Shown: positions 1-6,752 of the stretch, piece after piece
How the letters are laid out: every line of letters begins with the position of its first letter
Position numbering within the stretch: the first letter of the stretch is position 1
NCBI GenBank assembly: GCA_021781775.1
Contig: JAJXWE010000055.1
Span: 1-7,852, forward strand
DNA length: 7,852 bases
Direction of reading: 5' to 3'
Source of the DNA: Pseudomonadota bacterium
GTDB taxonomy: Bacteria; Pseudomonadota; Gammaproteobacteria; Steroidobacterales; Steroidobacteraceae
Notes under the pieces: model-generated
Seen by the model: only the letters and a program-made list of their open reading frames with translations
Databases searched by the model: none
Told to the model about the DNA's origin: nothing
Position numbers and translations under genes: made by a program

Positions 1-1528
1 CGGCGATGGTTCGGGCCGAGGCCTCGGGATTCCAGGCGAGCCGCCCGAACGCGTACCAGTTGGATTGATTGAAGATCGAGCCGCACCAGTTGCGGTCCGA
101 ACCGATGTTGGCGACGCCGGCGATCGCGGTGTCGTGCTGCCCATAGAGCGAGCCGTCGATCACTCGCGCAACAGTGGAGCCCCGACCGCGGGCCCAGGTA
201 TCGGCACGCAGCACTTCCTCGTACAGTGTGCCGAGGTAGACGAAGCTGGTCTGCTGGCCCAGGTATTCCTTGGTGATCTCCAGCTCGAGCATCAGGTGGG
301 TGCGCGGCATGGCACCAAACAGCGGATGAAAGGGCTCGCGCGGCTGGAAGTCGAGCGGACCGTTCTTGACCTGCAGGATCACGTTGCGGTCGAACTTGCC
401 GTCGAGCGGCTTGAAGATGTCGTAGGACTGGCGGACGCGATCCTCGGAGTGCGGGTTCGTCGAATAGACGAACGCGCGCCACATGACGATGCCGTGGTGG
501 GGGGCGAGCGCCTCCGCGAGCAGATTGGCGCCTTGCGCCTGGGTGCGGCCGTAGTTTTCAGGGCCCGGCTCCCCTTCGGAATCGGCCTTCATCAGAAAGC
601 CCCCGAAATCCGGCACCGCCCGATAGATCGCGGCCACTTTGTGCCGCCACCAGGCCTGCACCGCCGGATCGAGCGGGTCGGCGCTCGAGAGCTTGCCCAC
701 GGTGATCGGTGCGCTGAACGGTACCGACAGATAGACGCGGATCCCGTAGGGCCGCAGCACATTGGCGAGCGCCGCGACTTTGGCGAGGTACAGAGGCGTG
801 AGGATCCACGGACTGGCATTGACGTTGTTCAGCACCACACCGTTGATGCCGACCGAGGCGCACGCGCGCGCGAAGTCGATGTACCGCGGGGAGATGTATT
901 CGGGCAGTTCGCGCCATTTCCAGATCGAGTCGCCCGCGTAGCCGCGCTCGACGCTGCCATTGAGGTTGTCCCAGAAGTCGAGCACGCGGCGGCGGATTTT
1001 CGGCCGCGACGCGATGGCGAGCGGCTCGAGCGGCTGGCGGGTCTGCATCTGGCGCAGGAAGCGGAAGACCCCGTACAGCACGCCGATGTCGGTATTGCCG
1101 GCGATCACCGTGACGCGGTGGCCGTGAAGCTGCAGCGTGCGGATGACGTAGCCTTGCCTGCCGAGTCTGCGCAGGCCGAGGTGCAGCGGGCGCAGCAACG
1201 GTGTGCCCCGCGGAGTACCGAGCACGATTGCGCCGCTGCGGGTGATGGCCGGTTCGCTCGGCACCGGGCGGGCGAGCATGCCCGAGAGCCCGCGCTCGAG
1301 CTCCTGAGTGGCCGCGCGCAGGGTCGGGGAGCGCTCCGCCCCCGGCACCACTTCGCTCGCCGCGCGGCGGTAGCGGTGCAGCCAGGCGCCGTGCACCGGT
1401 ACGTAGCGCAGCCACAGCCGGTAGCCATCCTCGGCGTGCGCCGCGACGGACAGGGCGGGCAGAGTGAGCAGGGCGGCGGCTCCGAGGATCATTGCGCAGC
1501 GTCGTGCTGCCTGGGTCAACTGCGACAT
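1..1528 (-). CDS. GH67 alpha-glucuronidase, exported, 3' end off the window
   Basis: This is the N-terminal 509 residues of a xylan alpha-1,2-glucuronidase; the frame stays open to the left edge, and family members run to about 700 residues, so roughly 200 are missing. The enzyme releases (4-O-methyl-)D-glucuronic acid from the non-reducing end of xylo-oligosaccharides. Residues 1-32 form a Sec-type signal peptide (Arg-rich start, hydrophobic core around ILGAAALLTLPAL, cleavage after AHA-32), so the product is probably periplasmic or surface-bound, as in Cellvibrio rather than the cytoplasmic Geobacillus enzyme. GH67 hallmarks are seen in order: RRVLDFWDNLNGSVERGYAG (180-199), KADSEGEPGP with the probable acid E318, GPLDFQPREP with D393, and LEITKEYLGQQ with E421. 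The 28-residue spacing of D393 and E421 matches the known base pair of the family. The start is the ATG at 1528-1526; it has only a G-rich stretch (GGGGGGCTC) as ribosome site. A later ATG at codon 13 would shorten the signal's basic part. The gene is divergent from uxuB and shares its control region. Confidence 0.95.
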   Translation of the reverse strand, partial: MSQLTQAARRCAMILGAAALLTLPALSVAAHAEDGYRLWLRYVPVHGAWLHRYRRAASEVVPGAERSPTLRAATQELERGLSGMLARPVPSEPAITRSGAIVLGTPRGTPLLRPLHLGLRRLGRQGYVIRTLQLHGHRVTVIAGNTDIGVLYGVFRFLRQMQTRQPLEPLAIASRPKIRRRVLDFWDNLNGSVERGYAGDSIWKWRELPEYISPRYIDFARACASVGINGVVLNNVNASPWILTPLYLAKVAALANVLRPYGIRVYLSVPFSAPITVGKLSSADPLDPAVQAWWRHKVAAIYRAVPDFGGFLMKADSEGEPGPENYGRTQAQGANLLAEALAPHHGIVMWRAFVYSTNPHSEDRVRQSYDIFKPLDGKFDRNVILQVKNGPLDFQPREPFHPLFGAMPRTHLMLELEITKEYLGQQTSFVYLGTLYEEVLRADTWARGRGSTVARVIDGSLYGQHDTAIAGVANIGSDRNWCGSIFNQSNWYAFGRLAWNPEASARTIA

Positions 1529-1556
1529 GAGCCCCCCGGCGATGAGAGTGATTGCG

Positions 1557-1585
1557 TTGCAAAATGATACCGCTATCAGTAGGCT
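1557..1585 (+). promoter_or_regulatory. Candidate promoter for uxuB
   Basis: A -35-like TTGCAA (1557-1562) is followed, after exactly 17 bases, by a -10-like TAGGCT (1580-1585). Each matches the sigma-70 consensus only partly (4/6 and 3/6). The spacer is almost entirely filled by the palindromic operator at 1565-1578, which is a classical repression geometry. If used, transcription would begin around 1592, giving an extremely short or absent leader ahead of the uxuB ATG at 1593 or 1602. Start-site mapping is needed; the call is tentative. Confidence 0.35.
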
Positions 1586-1593
1586 CGCGGCAA
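1564..1593 (-). promoter_or_regulatory. Candidate promoter for the GH67 gene
   Basis: Read on the minus strand, TTGCCG (1593-1588) lies 18 bases before TATCAT (1569-1564), a 5/6 match to the -10 consensus. Transcription would start near 1557 and give a leader of about 30 bases to the GH67 ATG at 1528. The -10 box overlaps one arm of the operator palindrome, so a bound repressor would block this promoter too. Confidence 0.4.
1565..1578. promoter_or_regulatory. LacI-type operator palindrome TGATACCGCTATCA
   Basis: The 14-bp site has perfect outer arms (TGATA...TATCA) and a central CG, with one mismatched pair flanking the centre. A short palindrome with a central CG is the usual form of LacI-family operators, and similar sites control sugar-utilisation genes in xylan-degrading proteobacteria. 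It lies in the only 64 bp between two divergent genes of one pathway and overlaps both candidate promoters. The regulator is not in this window. GntR-type UxuR/ExuR sites of enterics look different, so a LacI-family protein is the better guess. No second copy of the site was noticed elsewhere in the window by eye. Confidence 0.6.
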
Positions 1594-3053
1594 TGAACCC
1601 CATGCAGCTGAGCGAGGCAACGCTGGCGCAGGCGCGTGCGGCGGTGGCACGCCCGGGCTACGTGCGCGAGACCTGCAGGGTGGGCTGGCTGCACTTTGGT
1701 CTCGGCGCGTTTCACCGTGCACATCAGGCGTACTACGCCGATCGGTTGCTCGAGCAGGATCCGCGCTGGGCGATCAGCGCCGTCGCCCTACACAGCAGCG
1801 GGGTTCGTGATGCGCTTGCGTCGCAGGATGATCTGTACTGTCTGGTTGAGCTCGCCGAGACGGCCCAGCTGCGCGTCATCGGCGCGCTGCGGGAGATTCT
1901 GGTGGCTCCTCGGGAGCAGCCTGCGGTGTTTGCGCGTCTCGAGGGGCCCGAAACGCGTCTCGTGACGCTCACCGTCACCGAGAAGGGTTACTGTCTCGAT
2001 GGCGACGGCCGGCTCGATCTCGAGCACCCGGACATCGTGCACGATCTGCGCGCCGACGGTGAGGTGCGCAGCGTCATCGGATTCCTCGCCGAGGGCCTTC
2101 GCCGGCGGCGCGCGCGCGGCGCCGCACCGTTCGTGGTCGTCAGCTGCGACAACCTGCCGGACAACGGCCCGACGTTGCGTGCGGCAGTCGCTGCATTCGC
2201 CGCCGAGCACGACCCGGCGCTCGCCCGCTGGATCGAACAGGAAGTATCGTTTCCGCGCACCATGGTCGACAGCATCACGCCGGCCACTGATGCCAATCTC
2301 ATTGCGCGGGTCCGCGCCGAGAGCGGCTTGTACGACGCCTGGCCGGTGCAGCGCGAGCGCTTCACGCAGTGGGTCATAGAGGACGTCCCGGCAGCGCGGA
2401 TCGCCGACTGGGACGCAGTGGGCGTGACGTTGACCCGGGATGTGTCGGTCTACGACCGCGCCAAGCTCAGAGTCGTCAACGGGGCGCACTCGGCACTAGC
2501 CTATGTCGGCCTGTTGCGCGGCCATGCGACCGTGGCCGAGGCGATGCGTGATCCGCAGCTCGCGCACTATGTTGAGTGTCTGCTGTGCGAGGAAGTCGCG
2601 CCCAGCCTGCGCACGAGCGGTGCACTCGACATCGCGGTATACATCGAGGCGACACTCGAGCGATTTCGCAACCCGAGCATCAGGCATCAGCTCGCGCAGA
2701 TCGCCTGGGACGGCTCGAAGAAGCTTCCCGTGCGACTGCTGCCGAGTATTGTCGAGGCACTCTCTGCAGGTCGTCCGTTCGCCCGCCTCGCCCTGGCACT
2801 CGCCGCATGGATGCGCTTCGTCATCGGGCGGGCGCGCGCCGGCGGTGAGCTCACCGATCCACACGCGCTGCGGCTGCTTGCCCTGGGCCGTGCCTGTACC
2901 GATGTGCCGGAGCAGGACGTCGCGCGCTTTCTGGGACTCGAGGACGTCATCCCGCGGACGCTCTCGGCAGTGCCGCAGTTCGAGACTGCAGTTACGGAGG
3001 CTTACCGGATGCTGGGTGCCAGCGGCGCGCGGCTGGGCACTGAGCGCGAGTAG
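1593..3053 (+). CDS. uxuB: Fructuronate reductase (D-mannonate oxidoreductase), mannitol dehydrogenase family
   Basis: The product is a cytoplasmic NAD(H)-dependent enzyme of the polyol-specific long-chain dehydrogenase family, converting D-fructuronate to D-mannonate in glucuronate breakdown. The 486-residue length from ATG 1593 fits UxuB. The N-terminal Rossmann segment shows GWLHFGLGAFHRAHQAYY (31-48). The substrate domain has SCDNLPDNG (N187), FPRTMVDSITPATD (220-233), QWVIEDV (259-265) and AKLRVVNGAHSALAY (290-304). K291, N296, H299 and N187 reproduce the spacing of the catalytic Lys, Asn and His of Pseudomonas mannitol dehydrogenase (K295, N300, H303, N191), each shifted by four. WDGSKKLPVRLLPS (372-385) is also typical. 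The fructuronate specificity is inferred from the adjacent divergent alpha-glucuronidase; mannitol or altronate (UxaB) activity is the alternative. ATG 1593 has a weak AGTAGG nine bases upstream; ATG 1602 is a close alternative. In-frame starts further upstream (1464, 1527, 1542) run into or against GH67 and add nothing resembling the family. Confidence 0.9.
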   Translation: MNPMQLSEATLAQARAAVARPGYVRETCRVGWLHFGLGAFHRAHQAYYADRLLEQDPRWAISAVALHSSGVRDALASQDDLYCLVELAETAQLRVIGALREILVAPREQPAVFARLEGPETRLVTLTVTEKGYCLDGDGRLDLEHPDIVHDLRADGEVRSVIGFLAEGLRRRRARGAAPFVVVSCDNLPDNGPTLRAAVAAFAAEHDPALARWIEQEVSFPRTMVDSITPATDANLIARVRAESGLYDAWPVQRERFTQWVIEDVPAARIADWDAVGVTLTRDVSVYDRAKLRVVNGAHSALAYVGLLRGHATVAEAMRDPQLAHYVECLLCEEVAPSLRTSGALDIAVYIEATLERFRNPSIRHQLAQIAWDGSKKLPVRLLPSIVEALSAGRPFARLALALAAWMRFVIGRARAGGELTDPHALRLLALGRACTDVPEQDVARFLGLEDVIPRTLSAVPQFETAVTEAYRMLGASGARLGTERE

Positions 3054-3213
3054 AGCGTTGCCATGGTCCCGTGCAGGCCGCCGCCAGTGCCTGTGCGCCC
3101 GAGGGGAGCCGACGCTCACGGTCCAGAGCAATCGTGCCGGACGTCGCGCAGGATGGCGGCTCGGCGGTCGGGGTGCCGGCGCCGTGCATGCCGAACGTCG
3201 GTGGCGAGGAGTT

Positions 3214-3222
3214 GGGGGGGGG
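3214..3222. repeat. Homopolymeric run of nine G
   Basis: Nine consecutive G lie in non-coding DNA about 230 bases upstream of the GH27 start. Runs of this length can vary by slipped-strand replication, and they are also prone to sequencing error. Whether it matters for expression cannot be judged from one copy. Confidence 0.6.
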
Positions 3223-3254
3223 AGCGGATGGAGTATGTGCGCAGGATCGTTGCG

Positions 3255-3277
3255 CGCACGACGCAGGTCGTCGTGCG
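3255..3277. repeat. Perfect inverted repeat, 9-bp arms, 5-base loop
   Basis: CGCACGACG and CGTCGTGCG flank the loop CAGGT. All nine pairs are Watson-Crick, so a stable hairpin is possible in DNA or RNA. No T-run follows, so it does not look like an intrinsic terminator. It could be an operator or a leader structure. Confidence 0.6.
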
Positions 3278-3393
3278 GTCCGCGCCCGACGTGCGCGATC
3301 TACTGCATTGCGCAGGACTTGGAACACGGCTGCTTTGGGACCGTCATGCGAGTCTGCAACGGCGTCATCTCGATTGAGACCAGGACTTTACTT

Positions 3394-3416
3394 GCACGCG
3401 CAGGCATTGCGCGTGC
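3394..3416. repeat. Perfect inverted repeat, 9-bp arms, 5-base loop, just upstream of GH27
   Basis: GCACGCGCA and TGCGCGTGC flank the loop GGCAT. The site ends 21 bases before the GH27 ribosome-binding site, so it is well placed for an operator or a leader hairpin that affects translation. It resembles the hairpin at 3255-3277 in arm length, loop length and its GCACG start. Confidence 0.6.
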
Positions 3417-3437
3417 GCCTGACGACTTACTGATCTC

Positions 3438-3443
3438 GAGGAG
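3438..3443 (+). promoter_or_regulatory. Ribosome-binding site that fixes the GH27 TTG start
   Basis: GAGGAG lies six bases before TTG 3450. It is the strongest Shine-Dalgarno match near this gene's 5' end and supports the TTG. The only in-frame ATG before the catalytic domain (codon 37) would cut into the hydrophobic core of the signal. Confidence 0.7.
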
Positions 3444-3449
3444 CGACTT

Positions 3450-4871
3450 TTGTCAAAGAGCGACAGTGCGGCGTTGCGCCGCATTTTGACCGATAACCTC
3501 CAGAGGGGCGCTGAGACGGGTGCGGCGCTGCGGCGTGTCGCGACGGCCGTAGTCGCGATGTTCGTATGCTCGGTGTCAATCGCCGGCACCGGGCAGCTCG
3601 CTCGCCGTCCGCCGATGGGATGGAACAGTTATGATGCGTACGGCACGACCATCACGGAAGCGCAGTTTCGCGCCAACGTGCGGTGGATGAGTCAGCATCT
3701 GCGCCGCTATGGATGGCGCTACGCGGTGATCGATGCGGAGTGGTTCGTGCGCAATCCAATGCCGTCCGGCGGGGCCCACGGCTCGGTCATGACAGTCGAC
3801 CGGTACGGCCGTTATCTTCCGGCGCCGAACCGATTCCCGTCGGCGGCCGGCGGTAAGGGCTTCGGTCCGCTCGCGCAGTACGTGCATGCATTGGGATTGA
3901 AGTTCGGCATCCATATCCTGCGCGGCATTCCGGTGCAGGCGGTCCAGGAGGACCTGCCGATTGCCGGCTCGGCGTTCCGTGCCCGTCAGGCGGCGGTGGC
4001 CAATGCGCCGTGCCCCTGGAACCCGGACAACGACGGTGTGGCAGCCAACGCAGCAGGGCAGGCGTACTACGACTCGATCGTCAGGCTCTATGCCCGCTGG
4101 GGCGTCGATTTCATCAAGGCGGACTGCATCGCGAGTCACCCGTACGCCGCGGCGGAGATCGGCATGCTGGCGCGGGCGGTGCGGGCCGCGGGGCGGCCGA
4201 TGGTGCTCAGCCTCTCCCCCGGACCCGCGCCGCGGAGCCGGCTCGCCCAATTGCGCCGCGACGCCAACCTGTGGCGCATCTCGAATGATGTCTGGGATCT
4301 GTGGCGCAGCTCGAAGCCGTATCCGCAGGGCCTGGAAAATCAATTCAGGCGCCTCGCGCGGTGGGCGCCCCTGGCGCGCTCGGGGCACTGGCCGGATGCG
4401 GACATGCTCGCGATCGGTTACCTCGGTCCGAAGCCCGGACTGGGTTCGGCACGCTGGAGCCGCCTGACTCACGCCGAGCAGCGTACCTACATGACGCTCT
4501 GGTGCATCGCTCGCTCGCCGCTGATGATCGGCGCGAACCTCACGCGCATGAACCGGTGGACACTGTCTCTGCTCGACGATCCGCAGGTCATTGCGGTCGA
4601 TCAGCAGGCGCGCGATGCCCGTCAAGTGCTCGCCCGCCACGCCTTCGTGGTGTGGACATCACGACCGCAACACGGCGGCGGGTGGTACCTGGCGGCGTTC
4701 AATCTGGCTGCACGGCCGCGCACGCTGAACGTGCCATGGCGAGAGCTCGGACTGGTGCCGGGCCACTACCGCCTGCGCGACCTGTGGCAGCGGCGAACGC
4801 TCGGTCGTGCGAACGCCCTGAAGGTGCGGCTTGCCGCGCATGGCTCAGTGCTCTATCGGCTGCGGCGCTAG
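3450..4871 (+). CDS. GH27 glycoside hydrolase (alpha-galactosidase-like), exported
   Basis: The product is a 473-residue retaining glycosidase of the GH27/clan D fold. A long N-terminal part leads into an export signal (LRRVATAVVAMFVCSVSIA, 27-45), with the likely cleavage after A45. The catalytic barrel begins at RRPPMGWNSYDAYGTT (52-67). It includes PAPNRFPSAAGGKGF (125-139), LKFGIHILRGIP (150-161), FIKADC (221-226) with nucleophile D225, RISNDVWDLW (276-285) with acid/base D280, and HWPDADMLAIG (313-323). CIARSPLMIGANL (352-364) closes the barrel, and the rest is the C-terminal beta domain. Family members cleave alpha-D-galactosides, but also alpha-GalNAc, beta-L-arabinopyranose or isomaltose-type substrates. 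Two recognition motifs are altered: the usual LDDCW is IDAEW here (94-98), and the CEWG stretch of plant enzymes is replaced by SPGP after SL (254-259). Alpha-galactosidase is therefore a family label rather than a proven activity. The gene is first in a tight cluster, 39 bases ahead of GH29. Confidence 0.88.
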   Translation: MSKSDSAALRRILTDNLQRGAETGAALRRVATAVVAMFVCSVSIAGTGQLARRPPMGWNSYDAYGTTITEAQFRANVRWMSQHLRRYGWRYAVIDAEWFVRNPMPSGGAHGSVMTVDRYGRYLPAPNRFPSAAGGKGFGPLAQYVHALGLKFGIHILRGIPVQAVQEDLPIAGSAFRARQAAVANAPCPWNPDNDGVAANAAGQAYYDSIVRLYARWGVDFIKADCIASHPYAAAEIGMLARAVRAAGRPMVLSLSPGPAPRSRLAQLRRDANLWRISNDVWDLWRSSKPYPQGLENQFRRLARWAPLARSGHWPDADMLAIGYLGPKPGLGSARWSRLTHAEQRTYMTLWCIARSPLMIGANLTRMNRWTLSLLDDPQVIAVDQQARDARQVLARHAFVVWTSRPQHGGGWYLAAFNLAARPRTLNVPWRELGLVPGHYRLRDLWQRRTLGRANALKVRLAAHGSVLYRLRR

Positions 4872-4896
4872 CCGCGCCGTGTCGTTTGGACTGCGC

Positions 4897-4901
4897 AGGA
4901 G
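4897..4901 (+). promoter_or_regulatory. Ribosome-binding site of the GH29 gene
   Basis: AGGAG lies nine bases before ATG 4911. It supports the start that preserves the complete twin-arginine signal (RRRHFFK). Confidence 0.7.
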
Positions 4902-4910
4902 CTGACCCCG

Positions 4911-6737
4911 ATGCGACGGCGGCACTTCTTCAAGTTGATGGCCGGCACAGCCGCTGCGGCATCACTGCCCTTGCCGACCCGGGCCACGGGACAATCGCCG
5001 GCCGCGCCGCTGCCGCGCGGCTTCGACCGTGATGCCTATGACTATGCTCAGTTCTGTGCCACGGCCGAGCGCGAGCGCATCTTCTATGCGCTGCGCGGGC
5101 ATGCGATCGACGCGCAACGGCTGAACGAATCGCACTGGCGGCCGACCGGCTGGGGGCACCCGCCGCCGTTGCCGGTGCCGGGGGGCTCGTGGGACGGGGT
5201 GCCGCTTGAGGCGCCACTCCCTGGGCTGGCGGGGCAGGGACCGTTTGCGCCGACCTGGGATTCGCTCCTTCATTACGAGTGTCCGAAGTGGTACCGGGAT
5301 GCGAAGTTCGGCATCTGGAACCACTGGAGCCCGCAGTGCGTGCCGGAGGACGGCGACTGGTATGCGCGCAACATGTACATCCAGGGTGGCTCGAGGTCCG
5401 GGGCCGCGAGCGCGCAGTACGATTATCAGCGGGCGCATTACGGCCATCCGTCCCGGTTCGGTTACAAGGATCTGTGTGCACAGTGGACGCTGCTGAACTG
5501 GCAGCCCGATGAACTGATGGATTTGTACGTGCGCGCCGGTGCGAAGCTGTTTCTGGCGCTCGCCAATCACCACGACGGCTTCGACGCCTGGAACTCCGCG
5601 CATCATCCCTGGAATGCACACAACATCGGCCCGCACCGCGATGTGATCGGCACCTGGGCGCGCTCGGCGCGCCGGCGCGGTCTGCGCTTTGGCGTCACGG
5701 TGCATCAGGCGCGCAATTGGTGGTGGTTTCAGACGGCGCACGGTGCGGACCAGAGCGGTCCCTATGCCGGTGTACCCTACGACGGACATCTGACGCTCGC
5801 CGACGGCAGGGGTCAATGGTGGGAGGGCTACGATCCGCAGCAGCTCTATGGACCGAAGCACCCGTTCGATGCGCTGCCGGACGTCTCCTATGTGAAGAAC
5901 TTCTACGACCGCACGCGTGACCTGATCGATCAGCATGATCCGGATCTGCTGTATTTCGACAATCCGCTGCTGCCACTCGGCTGGGGCGGGATGAACCTCG
6001 GGGCGTACTATTACAACCGCAGTCTCGCTCGGCACGGCGGGGCGCTCGATGCCGTCATGACGGTGAAGGACGTGCCGGCGCGCCTAGAGAAATCTGTGGT
6101 CGCCGACATCGAGCGCGGGCTGAGCGGACACATCCGCGCCTATCCCTGGCAGTCCGAGACCTGCTTGGGCGACTGGCATTATCAGCGCGCGCTGTACAAT
6201 CAGCCTGGAGAGTACGGCGGCTACATGCATCCGCGCGAGGTGGTCCATTGGCTGATCGATACAGTGAGCAAGAACGGCACCTTCATCCTGAACGTGCCAG
6301 GCAAGCCCGACGGCACGATCGACGCCAAGGAGCGGCTCATTCTGCTTAAGATCGGCGCCTGGCTCGCAGTGAACGGGGAGGCGATCTACGGCACGCGTCC
6401 GTGGACCGTGTACGGGGAGGGACCGAGCACGATCCACCCGGGGTCCTTCCAGGGCAAGAGCGTGCAGCGGCTTTCGGCCGCCGACATACGCTTCACGCGC
6501 AACCAGGCCGCAACAGTGGTGTATGCGATCGCGCTCGGGCGGCCCCGGGAAGCGCTGCTGATCCGTTCGCTCGGAACGGACGCAGCAACGCGGCCGGGAC
6601 GGATCCGACACGTCGAGTTGCTGGGAGAGCCACGCACGCTGCAGTGGCATCAGAGCGGCGCGGGTCTGAGCGTCACGCTGCCGCTGCGCCGCGACTACGA
6701 CACGTATGCGCTCGCGCTGCGCGTCCATTTGAGTTGA
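4911..6737 (+). CDS. GH29 alpha-L-fucosidase family protein, Tat-exported
   Basis: This 608-residue protein is a retaining exo-alpha-L-fucosidase by family. The N-terminus MRRRHFFKLMAG followed by an Ala-rich core (to about A25, TRA cleavage site) is a good twin-arginine signal, so it is exported folded. Residues 28-115 are an extension with no motif I recognise. The GH29 domain then shows WYRDAKFGIWNHWSPQ (127-142), LANHHDGFDAWNS (217-229), RRGLRFGVTVHQARNWWWFQ (255-274) and DPDLLYFDN (343-351) with nucleophile D350. VSKNGTFILNVPGKPDGTI (452-470) marks the end of the barrel. The acid/base is poorly conserved in GH29; E416 in PWQSETCLGDW is one candidate. A large segment (about 275-325, including VPYDGHLTLADGRGQWWEGY) sits between the usual strands and marks a distinct GH29 subgroup. 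The C-terminal 120 residues form a beta-rich domain. The likely substrate is alpha-L-fucose (or the related alpha-L-galactose) on hemicellulose side chains, which is inference. It follows GH27 by 39 bases and precedes the epimerase by about 28. Confidence 0.92.
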   Translation: MRRRHFFKLMAGTAAAASLPLPTRATGQSPAAPLPRGFDRDAYDYAQFCATAERERIFYALRGHAIDAQRLNESHWRPTGWGHPPPLPVPGGSWDGVPLEAPLPGLAGQGPFAPTWDSLLHYECPKWYRDAKFGIWNHWSPQCVPEDGDWYARNMYIQGGSRSGAASAQYDYQRAHYGHPSRFGYKDLCAQWTLLNWQPDELMDLYVRAGAKLFLALANHHDGFDAWNSAHHPWNAHNIGPHRDVIGTWARSARRRGLRFGVTVHQARNWWWFQTAHGADQSGPYAGVPYDGHLTLADGRGQWWEGYDPQQLYGPKHPFDALPDVSYVKNFYDRTRDLIDQHDPDLLYFDNPLLPLGWGGMNLGAYYYNRSLARHGGALDAVMTVKDVPARLEKSVVADIERGLSGHIRAYPWQSETCLGDWHYQRALYNQPGEYGGYMHPREVVHWLIDTVSKNGTFILNVPGKPDGTIDAKERLILLKIGAWLAVNGEAIYGTRPWTVYGEGPSTIHPGSFQGKSVQRLSAADIRFTRNQAATVVYAIALGRPREALLIRSLGTDAATRPGRIRHVELLGEPRTLQWHQSGAGLSVTLPLRRDYDTYALALRVHLS

Positions 6738-6752
6738 GGTCGAGGAAACTTG

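Larger units (their letters stand above)
3054..3449. other. 396-bp intergenic region, no convincing gene
   Basis: Short open frames exist on both strands, but none gives a recognisable protein, and the best-placed one (3228-3377, 49 codons) loses the strong GC3 bias of the real genes in its second half. The region holds a run of nine G (3214-3222), two perfect hairpins (3255-3277 and 3394-3416) and several copies of a CGCAGG word (for example at about 3263, 3311 and 3400). No hairpin with a T-tract follows uxuB, so no intrinsic terminator is evident. It is probably the regulatory leader of the GH27-GH29-epimerase cluster; no clear sigma-70 promoter could be picked. Confidence 0.5.

Noticed and set aside
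1552..1562. TTGCGTTGCAA as a second operator next to the main palindrome.
   Set aside because: Only four-base arms (TTGC/GCAA); too short to separate from chance, and partly explained by the -35-like TTGCAA.
65..1567. A 500-codon open frame on the plus strand.
   Set aside because: It lies entirely antisense to the GH67 gene, which has clear catalytic motifs; the protein is Arg/Ala/Asp-rich with no recognisable domain, as expected for the complement of high-GC coding DNA.
558..1724. A 388-codon minus-strand frame across the GH67-uxuB junction.
   Set aside because: It covers GH67 in the wrong frame and runs through the control region into the start of uxuB; its composition is Arg/Pro-rich and family-less.
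3228..3377. A 49-codon frame starting MEYVRRIVART with a G-rich site upstream.
   Set aside because: About 62% GC at third positions by hand count, well below the bias seen in the neighbouring genes, with decay in the second half, and no recognisable family. It could only be revived by conservation in relatives.
3576..4640. A 354-codon minus-strand frame.
   Set aside because: It is antisense to GH27, whose motifs are unambiguous.
4962..6035. A 357-codon minus-strand frame.
   Set aside because: It is antisense to GH29; no domain is visible and the neighbouring genes explain the DNA.
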